Of a DNA stretch of 64,000 nucleotides, positions 34,060 through 42,457 are shown one piece after another; position 1 is the stretch's first letter, and every line of letters starts with the position of its first letter. The position numbers were made by a program, and so were the translations under genes. Origin of the DNA: Streptomyces coacervatus (lineage in GTDB: Bacteria > Actinomycetota > Actinomycetes > Streptomycetales > Streptomycetaceae); contig NZ_JARHTP010000009.1 in NCBI RefSeq assembly GCF_029223485.1, positions 248,001-312,000 on the forward strand, given 5' to 3'. The notes under the pieces are model-generated. The model was not told the DNA's origin. It was given only the letters and a program-made list of their open reading frames with translations, and did no database searches.

Positions 34060-35373
34060 GTGCCCACCCCCACCCCCACCTCCACCGGAAGACTCCTGCG
34101 GACGGCGCTTCTGGCACTGGTCGCCGCGCTGGTGCCGTTACTCGCCGCGGTGACCCTCACCGCACCCCCGGCCGCCGCCGCACGCCCCGCCGTCCCCACC
34201 GCGACCCTCACCGAGGTCACGGACTTCGGCACCAACCCCAGCAGTCTGCGGATGTACCTGTACGTGCCGGACAGCGTCACAGCGCACCCCGCGGTCGTCG
34301 TGGCCGTGCACTACTGCACCGGCTCCGGACCGGACATGTACAACGCCACCGAGTGGCACCAACTGGCCGACACCTACGGCTTCGTCGTGATCTACCCGTC
34401 GGTCACCCGCGCCAGCAAGTGCTTCGACGTCTCCTCGCCGCAGGCCCTCAAGCGCGACGGCGGCAGCGACCCCGTCGGCATCAAGTCGATGATCGACTGG
34501 GTCACCCACACCTACTCCGCCGACACGACGAAGATCTACGCCACCGGCATCTCCTCCGGCGCGATGATGACGAACGTCCTGCTGGGCGACTACCCCGATG
34601 TGTTCGCGGCCGGCGCCGCCTTCTCCGGCGTGCCCTTCGGCTGCTTCGCCACCACGGACGGCTCCGAGTGGAACAGCGCGTGCGCGAACGGCACCGTCAC
34701 CCACACCCCGCAGGAATGGGGCGACCCGGTCCGCGCCGCCCATCCGGGCTATGCCGGCCACCGCCCCCGCATGCAGCTGTGGCACGGCACCGAGGACGCG
34801 ACGCTGCGCTACCCGAACTTCGGGGAGGAGATCAAGCAGTGGACCAATGTCCTGGGCGTCGCCCAGACCCCGGCCGCCACCGACTCGCCCGTCTCCGGCT
34901 GGACCCGCACCCGCTACGGCGCCACCGGTGACCAGGCCCCCGTCGAGGCCATCAGCCTCCAGGGCGTCGGCCACAACCTCTACAGCTACGGCATGGCGTC
35001 CCGAGCGCTGACCTTCTTCGGCCTCGACAGCTCCGGCCCCGCACCCCAACCCCCGCCCGGCGCCTGCAAGGTGACCGCCACCACCAACGCCTGGAACACG
35101 GGCCTGACCGCCTCCGTGACCATCACCAACACCGGCCCGACGACGATCAACGGCTGGCAGCTCGCCTTCACCCTGCCCGCCGGGCAGGCCATCACCAACG
35201 GCTGGGGCGCCGGCTACGCACCGGCGACCGGCGCGGTGACGGCCACGAACGCCTCGTACGACGGCACACTCGCCCCGAACGCGAGCGTGACGATCGGCTA
35301 TCAGGCGAGCCACACGGGCAACAGTGCGGCTCCGGGCGCCTATACGCTCAACGGGACGTCCTGCACGGCGTGA
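34060..35373 (+). CDS. Secreted PHB depolymerase-type (CE1) esterase with CBM2; contains TTA codon
   Basis: A 437-residue exported polyester/acetylxylan esterase. The signal peptide (about residues 1-40, LLALVAALVPLLAAVTL to AAAARPA) is followed by the PHB-depolymerase-family esterase domain, with the nucleophile elbow ATGISSGAMM (Ser near 165), LWHGTEDATLRYP (acid region) and GVGHNLYSYG (His). A proline linker leads to a CBM2-type cellulose/xylan-binding domain from about residue 334 (CKVTATTNAWNTGLTASVTI), with Cys at each end. Codon 27 is TTA (34138-34140), so translation should depend on the bldA leucyl-tRNA. The GTG start at 34060 is assumed. It sits beside the GH62 remnant and pectate lyases. 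Confidence 0.9.
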   Translation: MPTPTPTSTGRLLRTALLALVAALVPLLAAVTLTAPPAAAARPAVPTATLTEVTDFGTNPSSLRMYLYVPDSVTAHPAVVVAVHYCTGSGPDMYNATEWHQLADTYGFVVIYPSVTRASKCFDVSSPQALKRDGGSDPVGIKSMIDWVTHTYSADTTKIYATGISSGAMMTNVLLGDYPDVFAAGAAFSGVPFGCFATTDGSEWNSACANGTVTHTPQEWGDPVRAAHPGYAGHRPRMQLWHGTEDATLRYPNFGEEIKQWTNVLGVAQTPAATDSPVSGWTRTRYGATGDQAPVEAISLQGVGHNLYSYGMASRALTFFGLDSSGPAPQPPPGACKVTATTNAWNTGLTASVTITNTGPTTINGWQLAFTLPAGQAITNGWGAGYAPATGAVTATNASYDGTLAPNASVTIGYQASHTGNSAAPGAYTLNGTSCTA

Positions 35374-35384
35374 GCAGATCGTGC

Positions 35385-35415
35385 GAGAGCTCGCCACCGA
35401 CGGCGGCGAGCTCTC
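35385..35415. terminator. Hairpin between convergent CE1 and permease genes
   Basis: An 11-bp perfect stem (35385-35395 with 35405-35415; arm GAGAGCTCGCC) with 9-nt loop, 11 bp after the esterase stop and 17 bp before the permease stop. Confidence 0.8.
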
Positions 35416-35432
35416 CTGTCGGCAGGGACGAC

Positions 35433-36821
35433 CTAGACGGCCTCTTCCCGGGGCTTCTCGACGCCCTGCTCGCCGCCGCCGCTCGGCAGGCCGTCCGCCT
35501 CGGGAGCGGCTGAAGTCGCCTTCGAGGGAAGGTGGTTGAAGAGCAGGTTGAGCACGATCGCCGTCAGACAGCCCGCGCTGATACCGCTGTTCATCACCGT
35601 CTGGAACCAGTCCGGGAACTTCGCGTAGATCGTCGGCACCCCGACCGGCAGCATGCCGACAGCGACCGAGACGGCCACGACGGTGAGGTTGTGGTTGTCC
35701 TTGAAGTCCACCTGGGCGAGGGTCCTGAGGCCGCTCGCGGCCACCGTCCCGAACATCACCAGGCCCGCGCCGCCCAGCACCGGCGCCGGAACGGCCGCCA
35801 CGATCGCGCCCAGCTTGGGCAGCAGACCGAGCAGGACCAGGATGCCGCCCGCGGTGGCCACCACCCAGCGGCTGCGCATCCGGGTCATGCCGACGAGGCC
35901 CACGTTCTGCGCGTACGCCGTGTACGGGAAGGTGTTGAAGACGCCGCCGAGGACGGTGGACAGACCGTCGGCCCGCAGTCCGTCCGCCAGTGAGCGCGGC
36001 TCGACCTTGCGGCCTGTCAGTTCACCGACCGCGATCAGGTCACCGGTCGTCTCGGTCATCGCCACCAGGGCCACGACCAGCATCGAGACGATCGCCGACG
36101 CGTGGAAGACGGGCGCCCCGAAGTGGAACGGCGTGCTGATGCCCACCCAGTCGGCGTCACCGACCCCGCTGAAGTCCGTGAACCCGAAGGGGACCGCCAC
36201 CGCCAGCCCCGCCGCTATCCCGATCAGCACCGCGATCCGGCTCAGGAACACCGGCGCGAACCGCTGCACACCCAGGATCGCCACCAGCACGAAACCGGCC
36301 AGCGCCAGGTTCTTCGGCTCCCCGAAGTCCTTCGAACCCACCCCGCCCGCGGCCCAGTTGCCCGCGACCGGCAGCAGTGACACCCCGATGATCAGGATCA
36401 CCGTGCCGGTGACCAGCGGCGGGAAGAAGCGCAGCAGCTTCCCGAACACCGGCGCCAGCAGCACGATCGCCAGCCCCGCCATGATGACCGAGCCGTAGAT
36501 CGAGGGCATCCCGTCGCCTTTGGATCCGATGAGCACCATCGGCGACACGGCCGCGAACGTACAGCCCTGCATGATCGGCAGCCGCACCCCGAACCGCCAG
36601 AAGCCCACGCACTGGATGAGCGTCGCGATGCCGCACACCAGCAGATCTGCGGTGATCAGATACGCCAGGTCGGCGGGCGACAGCTTCATCGCACTGCCCA
36701 CGATCAGCGGCACGGCCACCGCGCCGGCGTACATCGCGAGCACGTGCTGCAGACCGAAGGCGGCCAACTGCCGTACGGGTGGGACCTCGTCGACGGGATG
36801 GACAGGGGTGGTCGTGGCCAT
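35433..36821 (-). CDS. NCS2 nucleobase:cation symporter (xanthine/uric acid permease type)
   Basis: A 462-residue, 14-helix NCS2 (NAT) permease. Signatures are the helix-1 GLQHVLAMYAGAVAVPLIVG with the QH pair, helix-8 Glu in ALVAMTETTGDLIAVGE, and the helix-10 segment GGVFNTFPYTAYAQNVGL matching the NAT motif. Together they favour xanthine or uric acid over uracil, though this is not decisive. The C-terminal tail is hydrophilic. ATG 36821 has TGGAG upstream. No purine catabolic genes are adjacent. Confidence 0.92.
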   Translation of the reverse strand: MATTTPVHPVDEVPPVRQLAAFGLQHVLAMYAGAVAVPLIVGSAMKLSPADLAYLITADLLVCGIATLIQCVGFWRFGVRLPIMQGCTFAAVSPMVLIGSKGDGMPSIYGSVIMAGLAIVLLAPVFGKLLRFFPPLVTGTVILIIGVSLLPVAGNWAAGGVGSKDFGEPKNLALAGFVLVAILGVQRFAPVFLSRIAVLIGIAAGLAVAVPFGFTDFSGVGDADWVGISTPFHFGAPVFHASAIVSMLVVALVAMTETTGDLIAVGELTGRKVEPRSLADGLRADGLSTVLGGVFNTFPYTAYAQNVGLVGMTRMRSRWVVATAGGILVLLGLLPKLGAIVAAVPAPVLGGAGLVMFGTVAASGLRTLAQVDFKDNHNLTVVAVSVAVGMLPVGVPTIYAKFPDWFQTVMNSGISAGCLTAIVLNLLFNHLPSKATSAAPEADGLPSGGGEQGVEKPREEAV

Positions 36822-36986
36822 GGGCACTCCAGAGCGGCGGCGGGGGAGGGGGGGACATCCGAACAGCACGAGACCGTATGGGGTTTGAACAGTTTGTTGA
36901 TTTCCGTGTTGTTGCCGATGTGTGTCCTGCCCACTCGACGGCTTGCGACTCTGCTAGGCGCTCCGCGGGGTGTGCGGGGGTGCCGT

Positions 36987-37047
36987 CGGTCGTCTGCGGC
37001 GTCGTCGTGGCTGGTCGCGCAGTTCCCCGCGCCCCTTTGGGGCGCTG
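36987..37047 (-). repeat. Dispersed Streptomyces intergenic repeat, copy 2
   Basis: Read on the minus strand this is CGCCCCAAAGGGGCGCGGGG, then AACTGCGCGACCAGCCACGAC and GCAGACGACCGACGG, the common form of the repeat also seen at 16731-16828. It lies between the permease and the FprA-type reductase genes. The rest of the 250-bp gap (36822-37073) shows no gene. Confidence 0.8.
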
Positions 37048-37073
37048 CCGAACCGTAGCGCCTTCATGGAGCC

Positions 37074-38423
37074 TTACTGCTGTGAGCCGGTCGCCCGCGC
37101 CGCCGTCAGCAGTGACTCCCAGTCTGCCAGCTTGACGACACTGCGCCCGAGCGAGGCCCCGAGGGCCGCCTCGGCCCGCTCGATCGCCTGCCACCCCGCC
37201 CACTGGACCGGCTCGATCCCTGCCCTGCGCAGCAGTGTGAGGGGATCTTCCAGGAGTTCCTTGCGTACGAGCACGGAGGCGTCCTCCAGCAGCGACAGCA
37301 CCGTCTCCTTCGCGCACGGACGGTTGGTGCCGATCACGCCCGTCGGGCCGCGCTTGATCCAGCCGGCCACGTACTCGCCCGGGGCGACGACGCCCGCGCG
37401 CAGGACGCGCCCGGCCAGATGGGGCACGGTGCCGCTCGCCGCGTCGAACGGCAGCCCCTCCAGCGGCACCCCGCGATAGCCCACCGAACGCAGCACCAAC
37501 TGCGCCTCGATGTCCTCGTACCGTCCGGTGCCCGTCACACCGCCCCGTCCGTCGGGCGCCGTCCGTTCGAAGCGCACCGCACCCACGCGTCCGCCGGCGG
37601 CGAGCAGTTCGACGGGCCGCAGGAAGAAGCGCAGCCGGATACGGTGCGGGGCGTCCTCGGGAGGTTTCTGGGCCCAGCCGCGCAGCACCTCCACGTTGCG
37701 GCGCGGGACTGCGGGCAGCGCGGCGGGCTCCACGTAAGCCGGATCCAGCGCCAACTCCGCCGGATCCACGGTGAGTTCGGTGTCCGGAAGGCCGCCCAGT
37801 TCGCGCAGTTCCTTGGTGGTGAAGCGGGCCTGGGACGGGCCGCGGCGGCCCACCATGTGGATGCCGCTCACCCGGCTCGCGGCCAGCGAGCTGAGCGCCG
37901 CCTGCGGCATGTCGGTCGGGCTCAGCTCCGCCGGGCCCCGGGCCAGCATCCGTGTGACGTCCACCGCGACGTTCCCCACGCCGATGACCACGGCGGACCG
38001 GGCGTCGCGTACGAAATCGTCGTCGGCGGAGTCCGGATGGGCGCTGTACCAGGACACGAACTGCGTCGCCGACCAGCTCCCCGGCAGATCCTCGCCCGGG
38101 ATCCCCAGATGGCGGTCGGTGGCGGCGCCCACGCAGTACACGACCGCGTGGTACCACTCGCGCAGCCGGGCGGCCGGCAGTCCGCCGGGGCCGACCTGGA
38201 TGCCGCCGAGGAACCGCACCCGCTCGTGCTCCAGGACCGTACGCAGGTTGTTCTGCAGTGATTTGATCTTCTCGTGGTCCGGCGCGACGCCGTAGCGCAC
38301 CAGGCCGTAGGGGCACGGCAGCCGGTCCAGGACGTCGACGAGCACCCCGGAGTCCAGCTGGACGAGGTTCTGGGCGGTGTAGACCCCGCTCGGCCCGGAA
38401 CCGACGACGGCGACACGCAACAC
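37074..38423 (-). CDS. FAD-dependent ferredoxin--NADP+ reductase (FprA/adrenodoxin reductase type)
   Basis: A 449-residue glutathione-reductase-fold enzyme moving electrons between NADPH and ferredoxin. The FAD motif is VAVVGSGPSGVYTAQNLV at residues 4-21, the NADPH motif VVIGVGNVAVDVTRML, and the family-specific segments DRLPCPYGLVRYGVAPDHEK, GRRGPSQARFTTKELREL and AGWIKRGPTGVIGTNRPCAK. Length fits FprA. The GTG start at 38423 has AAGGAG upstream. No ferredoxin or P450 gene is adjacent; it is one possible electron donor for the distant NO synthase, which is speculation. Confidence 0.93.
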   Translation of the reverse strand: MLRVAVVGSGPSGVYTAQNLVQLDSGVLVDVLDRLPCPYGLVRYGVAPDHEKIKSLQNNLRTVLEHERVRFLGGIQVGPGGLPAARLREWYHAVVYCVGAATDRHLGIPGEDLPGSWSATQFVSWYSAHPDSADDDFVRDARSAVVIGVGNVAVDVTRMLARGPAELSPTDMPQAALSSLAASRVSGIHMVGRRGPSQARFTTKELRELGGLPDTELTVDPAELALDPAYVEPAALPAVPRRNVEVLRGWAQKPPEDAPHRIRLRFFLRPVELLAAGGRVGAVRFERTAPDGRGGVTGTGRYEDIEAQLVLRSVGYRGVPLEGLPFDAASGTVPHLAGRVLRAGVVAPGEYVAGWIKRGPTGVIGTNRPCAKETVLSLLEDASVLVRKELLEDPLTLLRRAGIEPVQWAGWQAIERAEAALGASLGRSVVKLADWESLLTAARATGSQQ

Positions 38424-38559
38424 GGCGGAACTCCTTACGAGAGGAGATCGCTGACGGCTCCAGGATCGCACCGCCCGTGCTCCGCTGACAGGGTGCAGGC
38501 GCGGCGCGGACGTGCGTGTCCGCTCTTGCTGAATGTGATCAAGTGGTTACGTTCCGCGT

Positions 38560-39081
38560 GTGCTAGACGCATCCTTTCTTAATCTTTCTGATCGTTGTCC
38601 GACGGACGGCACGGTGTCCGTATGGCCCGCGTGGGAAGTGCGGGAGGACGAGCGCGCCACCTCGTGGTTCACCGTCCGGCTTGCGTTCACCGACGGTGCC
38701 CGGATCGACGCGCTTGCCGTGGTCTGTGAGGGCTGTGCCTCGCTGGAGGAGGTCCGGTCCCAGCCGGCCCTGTCCCTGCACGACCTCGCCGAGCTTGCCG
38801 ACTGGATCGAGGAGCCGCTCTTCGAGGCGTGCGGCCCCGGGGCGGATCCGGCAGCCGGGAGCGGCGGATCCGCCGTCGCCCGGCGGGCCCGGCCTGCCTG
38901 GCCTCACGGCGTCGAGGGCCGCTGGCTCGTCGCCCAGGAGTACCGCGCGGCGCAGGAAGGGGGCTTCGACCCGGTCCTCGCGGTCATGTGCGCGACCGGC
39001 CACAGCCGCCGCAAATCACTCAGGCTGATCTCGCAGGCACGCGAGTCGGGGTTTCTGGCGCCACGTCATGCACGGCGCTGA
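38560..39081 (+). CDS. DUF6214-type conserved actinobacterial protein
   Basis: A 173-residue soluble protein of unknown function, resembling Streptomyces DUF6214 proteins: VWPAWEVREDERATSWFTVR, ALSLHDLAELADWIEEPLF, and a C-terminal helix GHSRRKSLRLISQARESGFL that looks like a small basic DNA- or protein-binding unit. A variable Gly/Ala/Pro-rich linker is in the middle. The start at GTG 38560 is tentative; GTG 38614 (VSVWPAW) would also fit. It is divergent from the reductase gene and convergent with a TetR gene. Confidence 0.75.
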   Translation: MLDASFLNLSDRCPTDGTVSVWPAWEVREDERATSWFTVRLAFTDGARIDALAVVCEGCASLEEVRSQPALSLHDLAELADWIEEPLFEACGPGADPAAGSGGSAVARRARPAWPHGVEGRWLVAQEYRAAQEGGFDPVLAVMCATGHSRRKSLRLISQARESGFLAPRHARR

Positions 39082-39090
39082 CAAGTGCAG

Positions 39091-39780
39091 TTACGGCTTC
39101 GGCTGTACGGGCCGTGCTTCGGGCTGCTCGCCGGTCGCGAAGAAGCGCGACAGATCCGTCTCGTACGTCGTGCCGGACGCCGCCCTGCTGTCCGGCGGCG
39201 CGCCCATCTCCCAGTCGAGCCGGTAGCGCTTGAACAGCTCGGCCCGCAGGGTCGCGATCGGCATCGGCACATTCGGCAGCACCATCGCGTAGACGGCGCC
39301 CATCAGCAGGGAGCGCAGCATCGGATAGTCCGCGTCGACGTCCTGCGACCCGTGCCGGGCGACGGCGTCCCGCAGCAGTTCGGCGAGGCGCTGCTGCTCC
39401 GGGCACTGCACAAAGCCCTCCGCCTGCAGCAGTCCGGCCATGTGCTGGCGCATCAGCACGGGCCGGTCCCGGGCCAGGCGCAGAATCGCGTCGATGGCCC
39501 GCGCCATCCGCTCCCGGCCGTCCTCGGTGCGCGGCTCGCGCTCCACCGCCTCCTCCAGTGTGCGGTGCATCAGCCGGTGCACCGCGGACTGCACGAGCTG
39601 GCGTTTTCCCGGGAAGTAGTACGACACGAGGCCACGTGCCGAACCGGCTCTGTCTGCGATGTCGCCGAGGGTCGTCGCCTCGTATCCGTGCTCGCCGACG
39701 AGCTCGACGGCCGCCTGCAGGAGCCGCTCCCGGGAACGTCTCCGCAACTCTTCATTGACCGAGGCGCTGCGCGGGGACAT
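39091..39780 (-). CDS. TetR-family transcriptional regulator
   Basis: A 229-residue TetR regulator. The HTH region contains RLLQAAVELVGEHGYEATTL and ADRAGSARGLVSYYFPGKRQ. The C-terminal ligand domain (YPMLRSLLMGAVYAMVLPN) resembles AcrR-like members without pointing to a ligand. ATG 39780 has AGGAG upstream, and a TGGCTGCCAGCCA palindrome lies 20-33 bp before it, suggesting autoregulation. The next plus-strand gene (DUF2630) is 250 bp away. The target gene is unknown. Confidence 0.88.
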   Translation of the reverse strand: MSPRSASVNEELRRRSRERLLQAAVELVGEHGYEATTLGDIADRAGSARGLVSYYFPGKRQLVQSAVHRLMHRTLEEAVEREPRTEDGRERMARAIDAILRLARDRPVLMRQHMAGLLQAEGFVQCPEQQRLAELLRDAVARHGSQDVDADYPMLRSLLMGAVYAMVLPNVPMPIATLRAELFKRYRLDWEMGAPPDSRAASGTTYETDLSRFFATGEQPEARPVQPKP

Positions 39781-39800
39781 GCTGTAACTCCTGCGTTGAC

Positions 39801-39813
39801 TGGCTGCCAGCCA
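39801..39813. promoter_or_regulatory. Palindrome upstream of TetR gene
   Basis: TGGCTGCCAGCCA (5-bp arms, 3-bp centre) overlaps a TATAGT sequence on the minus strand that could be a -10 box. It is a probable autoregulatory TetR operator. The rest of 39814-40032 shows no gene. Confidence 0.5.
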
Positions 39814-40032
39814 ACTATACTCAGAACGTCCTGACCGGAGCTCCGCAGGGGCTGGTCAGGGCTGCCGTCTGCTTCGGGCGACGCGGGGGATCGTCCGAGG
39901 CGGGCGGCCTCATCGCCCTGAAGGTGTCCTCAGGCTACTTTCCGGGCCGCGCGAACTTCCACCGCATCCACCGCACAGCCGTCGCGTCGTCCCTAGGGTG
40001 GTCGGAAGTGCCGAGCCGAGGAGCGTGCGGAC

Positions 40033-40281
40033 ATGGAACAGGACCAGCGGATCCTGGCCAGGATCACGGAGATGGTCGAGGACGAGCGGGGGCTCCGGGA
40101 GTCCCTCGCATCCGGCGAGATCGACAGCACGACGGAACACCAGCGACTCGGTGTGCTGGAACGCGAACTCGACCAGTGCTGGGACCTGTTGCGGCAGCGG
40201 CGCGCGAAGACCGAGTTCGGGGAGAACCCGGACGACGCGCAGGCGCGGCCCTCGTCGCAGGTGGAGGGCTATCTGGAGTGA
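40033..40281 (+). CDS. DUF2630-family small protein
   Basis: An 82-residue charged, helical protein: ILARITEMVEDERGLRESL, EHQRLGVLERELDQCWDLLR, then NPDDAQARPSSQVEGYLE. This is the complete layout of the actinobacterial DUF2630 family, whose function is unknown. The heptad-like Leu spacing suggests a short coiled coil. ATG 40033 follows GGAGCG. It is monocistronic and convergent with the HAD gene. Confidence 0.88.
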   Translation: MEQDQRILARITEMVEDERGLRESLASGEIDSTTEHQRLGVLERELDQCWDLLRQRRAKTEFGENPDDAQARPSSQVEGYLE

Positions 40282-40297
40282 CCGGGCAGCGCCGAGG

Positions 40298-40990
40298 TCA
40301 GTCCGTCAGGTCCAGCACCGGACGCAGCCCGTCCGGCCGCTCGGCCGCCGGCAGATGGTCCACGAAGTGCACCCGGCACCCCAGGGCCGCGGCGCCGCCG
40401 TCCGCCCGCCGGTCGTCGCCGACCATCAGGGTGTCCCGCGGGTCGACCTCAAGTGCCTCGCAGGCGGCCGCGAACAGCCGGGGATCGGGCTTCTGGATGC
40501 CGTGCTCGTACGACAGGACGTACGCGTCCACGTAGCGGTCGAGGCCGTGCTCGCGGAAGATCGGGCGCAGGTCCCAGCCGATGTTGCTGACCACGCCGAT
40601 GCCGATCCCGCGCTCGCACAGCCCGTACAGCACCTCGGCGGCATCGGGGTAGGGCGTCCACGCGTCCGGCGTCATGTGCCGGTCGTACAGCGCATTGTGC
40701 AATTCCGGGTCGGGGAGCCGCACTTGGCGGGAGAGCCCGGTGTAGGCGGCCCGGTGCAGTTCGGCGCTCTGGTCCCGGATCCGCCACATCTCGGCGAGAT
40801 CCTCGGGCAGTTGCGCCGGATCCGCCCCGCCGGGCAGCGCCCCGGCGACCTGCAGCGCCTTCGCCGCCTGGGTCAACTCCGGTTCCGGGAGCGAGATCTC
40901 GGCCTCGTCCAGCACGGCACGCAGCCAGGACTCGGTGGACTCGATGCGGAAGAGCGTGCCGGAGAAGTCGAACAGGACGGCCATCATCAT
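40298..40990 (-). CDS. HAD-superfamily hydrolase with DFSGT motif I
   Basis: A 230-residue HAD protein. Motif I is MMMAVLFDFSGTLFRIES, so the second Asp (general acid/base in phosphatases) is Ser. Motif II is GVVSNIGWDLR, motif III Lys in YEHGIQKPDPRLFAAA, and motif IV MVGDDRRADGGAAAL. The helical cap lies between motifs I and II. Loss of the acid/base residue casts doubt on simple phosphatase activity. It starts 4 bp inside the PAP2 gene's stop region (ATGA overlap), so the pair is coupled; the order is PAP2 then HAD on the minus strand. Confidence 0.87.
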   Translation of the reverse strand: MMMAVLFDFSGTLFRIESTESWLRAVLDEAEISLPEPELTQAAKALQVAGALPGGADPAQLPEDLAEMWRIRDQSAELHRAAYTGLSRQVRLPDPELHNALYDRHMTPDAWTPYPDAAEVLYGLCERGIGIGVVSNIGWDLRPIFREHGLDRYVDAYVLSYEHGIQKPDPRLFAAACEALEVDPRDTLMVGDDRRADGGAAALGCRVHFVDHLPAAERPDGLRPVLDLTD

Positions 40991-41661
40991 GAGTGGATCT
41001 TACGCTCGTGGACCACCACGGCCAGCGCCACGAGCAGCGCCCCCAGGAGCCAGCCGCCCACCACGTCGGACGGCCAGTGCACGCCCAGCCACACCCGCGT
41101 GAGACCCACCCCGAGCACGGACACCATGCCCGCGGCCAGCGCCGTACGCCACAGGGCGCGGCCGGGGCCGTAACGCTGCACAAGCCACAGCAGCAGGCCG
41201 CACACGACCGTGGCGGTCATCGCATGGCCCGAGGGGAAGGCCGCGTAACGGGCCGAGTCGACGGGATCGGGCCAGACCGGCCGGGGGCGGTCGACGGCGG
41301 CCTTGACGGCCTGTTGCAGCACGGTGCCCAGGGCGCAGGTGGCCGCCAGCCACAGCGCCGTCCACCATGCCGAACGCCGCCACACCAGCCACACCACGGC
41401 GACCGCACACACCAGACGCATCGTCCAGGGGTCCCAGACCCAGTCCGTCAGGATGCGGAACGCGTGAGTGAGGCCGGTTGCGTCGACGGCCCAGCGGTGG
41501 GTGGTGCGGGCGATGTCGCCGTCGGCGCCGGTCAGTGGGTGCCATTCGACGGCGACCAGGGCGAGCAGCAGCGCGGAGCACAGGGCGAGGACGGTCGCGG
41601 CGCGGGCGGCGGTGCGATGGGGCGGCGGGCAGGGCGGGGAGCCGACGGGCGGGTTGTGCAT
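40987..41661 (-). CDS. PAP2-family membrane phosphatase
   Basis: A 224-residue, roughly six-helix phosphatidic acid phosphatase-type enzyme. The three active-site motifs are present: KAAVDRPRP, AAFPSGHAMTAT and RVWLGVHWPSDVVGG, placing the catalytic His residues at the outer membrane face. Substrates may be phosphatidic acid or polyprenyl diphosphates. The start at 41661 (MHNPPVGSPP) follows GAGGAT. The stop overlaps the HAD gene start. Confidence 0.9.
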   Translation of the reverse strand: MHNPPVGSPPCPPPHRTAARAATVLALCSALLLALVAVEWHPLTGADGDIARTTHRWAVDATGLTHAFRILTDWVWDPWTMRLVCAVAVVWLVWRRSAWWTALWLAATCALGTVLQQAVKAAVDRPRPVWPDPVDSARYAAFPSGHAMTATVVCGLLLWLVQRYGPGRALWRTALAAGMVSVLGVGLTRVWLGVHWPSDVVGGWLLGALLVALAVVVHERKIHS

Positions 41662-41745
41662 GCAGTGATCCTCGCCGACCGGCTGGGTGCGAGACCAATG
41701 CCCGTGCGATCCTGCCTGTCCCGGTGCCCGCAGCCCCGGCATGCG

Positions 41746-42291
41746 TCACAGCGTGATCAGCATCGCCACCATCCCGATCCCCATCGACAGCCGGCACGCC
41801 CGCGCCAGCTCCGGCCGGTCGCCCCATCCCGCCGCCCCGCCGGCCGTGGCCACGACAGGCATCAGCCGCACGCCGGACAGCAGCACGTACCCCATGAAGT
41901 AGAGCAGCAGCACCCCTGTCACCAAAGGGACTCCGGACGAACCCGGGTGCCCGGCGTGGTGGTGCGGGGCGGCGGCCATCACGACCGCCATGTAGACCAT
42001 GGCCGAGGCGCCCACCAGATGGTGCAGATGGTGCGCGCCGGTCCGTGCCGTCCACAGGGCGCGCAGCGCGGCGGCACCGAAGACGGCCGCGTAGCCGGGC
42101 CAGGCCCAAGTCGGCGGGGTGAACGCCGCCGCCGGCACGGCCATGGCGGCCATCCCGAAGCCCATCAGCGCCTCGCCGCCCGCGGCCCGGCGCTGCTCCT
42201 CGACCGCGCTGCGCATCCGCAGCAGGCAGTAGGCCCCGGTCGCCGCGCACAGCGCGACCAGCAGCCAGCCGGGCGAAGCCGGTCCGTGCAC
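41746..42291 (-). CDS. DUF5134-type integral membrane protein
   Basis: A 181-residue hydrophobic protein with about five helices, typical of Streptomyces DUF5134 proteins: GWLLVALCAATGAYCLLRM, ALMGFGMAAMAVPAAAF, HHLHHLVGASAMVYMAVVMA, LVTGVLLLYFMGYVLLSG. A His-rich loop (APHHHAGHPGSSG) could bind copper; such proteins occur near copper or cytochrome genes elsewhere, but none is adjacent here. The GTG start at 42291 is chosen for a strong GGGGAGGTG site; the frame is open for a further 384 bp upstream. Confidence 0.82.
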   Translation of the reverse strand: MHGPASPGWLLVALCAATGAYCLLRMRSAVEEQRRAAGGEALMGFGMAAMAVPAAAFTPPTWAWPGYAAVFGAAALRALWTARTGAHHLHHLVGASAMVYMAVVMAAAPHHHAGHPGSSGVPLVTGVLLLYFMGYVLLSGVRLMPVVATAGGAAGWGDRPELARACRLSMGIGMVAMLITL

Positions 42292-42423
42292 GCGCACCTC
42301 CCCGCTCGACGGTGTCGACAGTCGGTGGTTGCCCGCACCACGCGGCGCGCACGCAAGCGCAAGGGTGTACACGGGGAGCATTCGCCGGAGCACAGCAGGT
42401 GAGCGTGCCCCTTTCCGAGATTC

Positions 42424-42454
42424 TTTACGAGTAAAACACCTGCTAAGCTTACGA
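42424..42454. promoter_or_regulatory. AT-rich double half-site region before FUSC-MarR operon
   Basis: TTTACGAGTAAA (42424-42435) and TAAGCTTACGA (42444-42454) form an unusually AT-rich island just 4 bp before the FUSC start, with TTACGA occurring twice. MarR repressors bind such AT-rich palindromes, and a MarR gene closes this operon. Autoregulation is inferred. Confidence 0.5.
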
Positions 42455-42457
42455 ATC

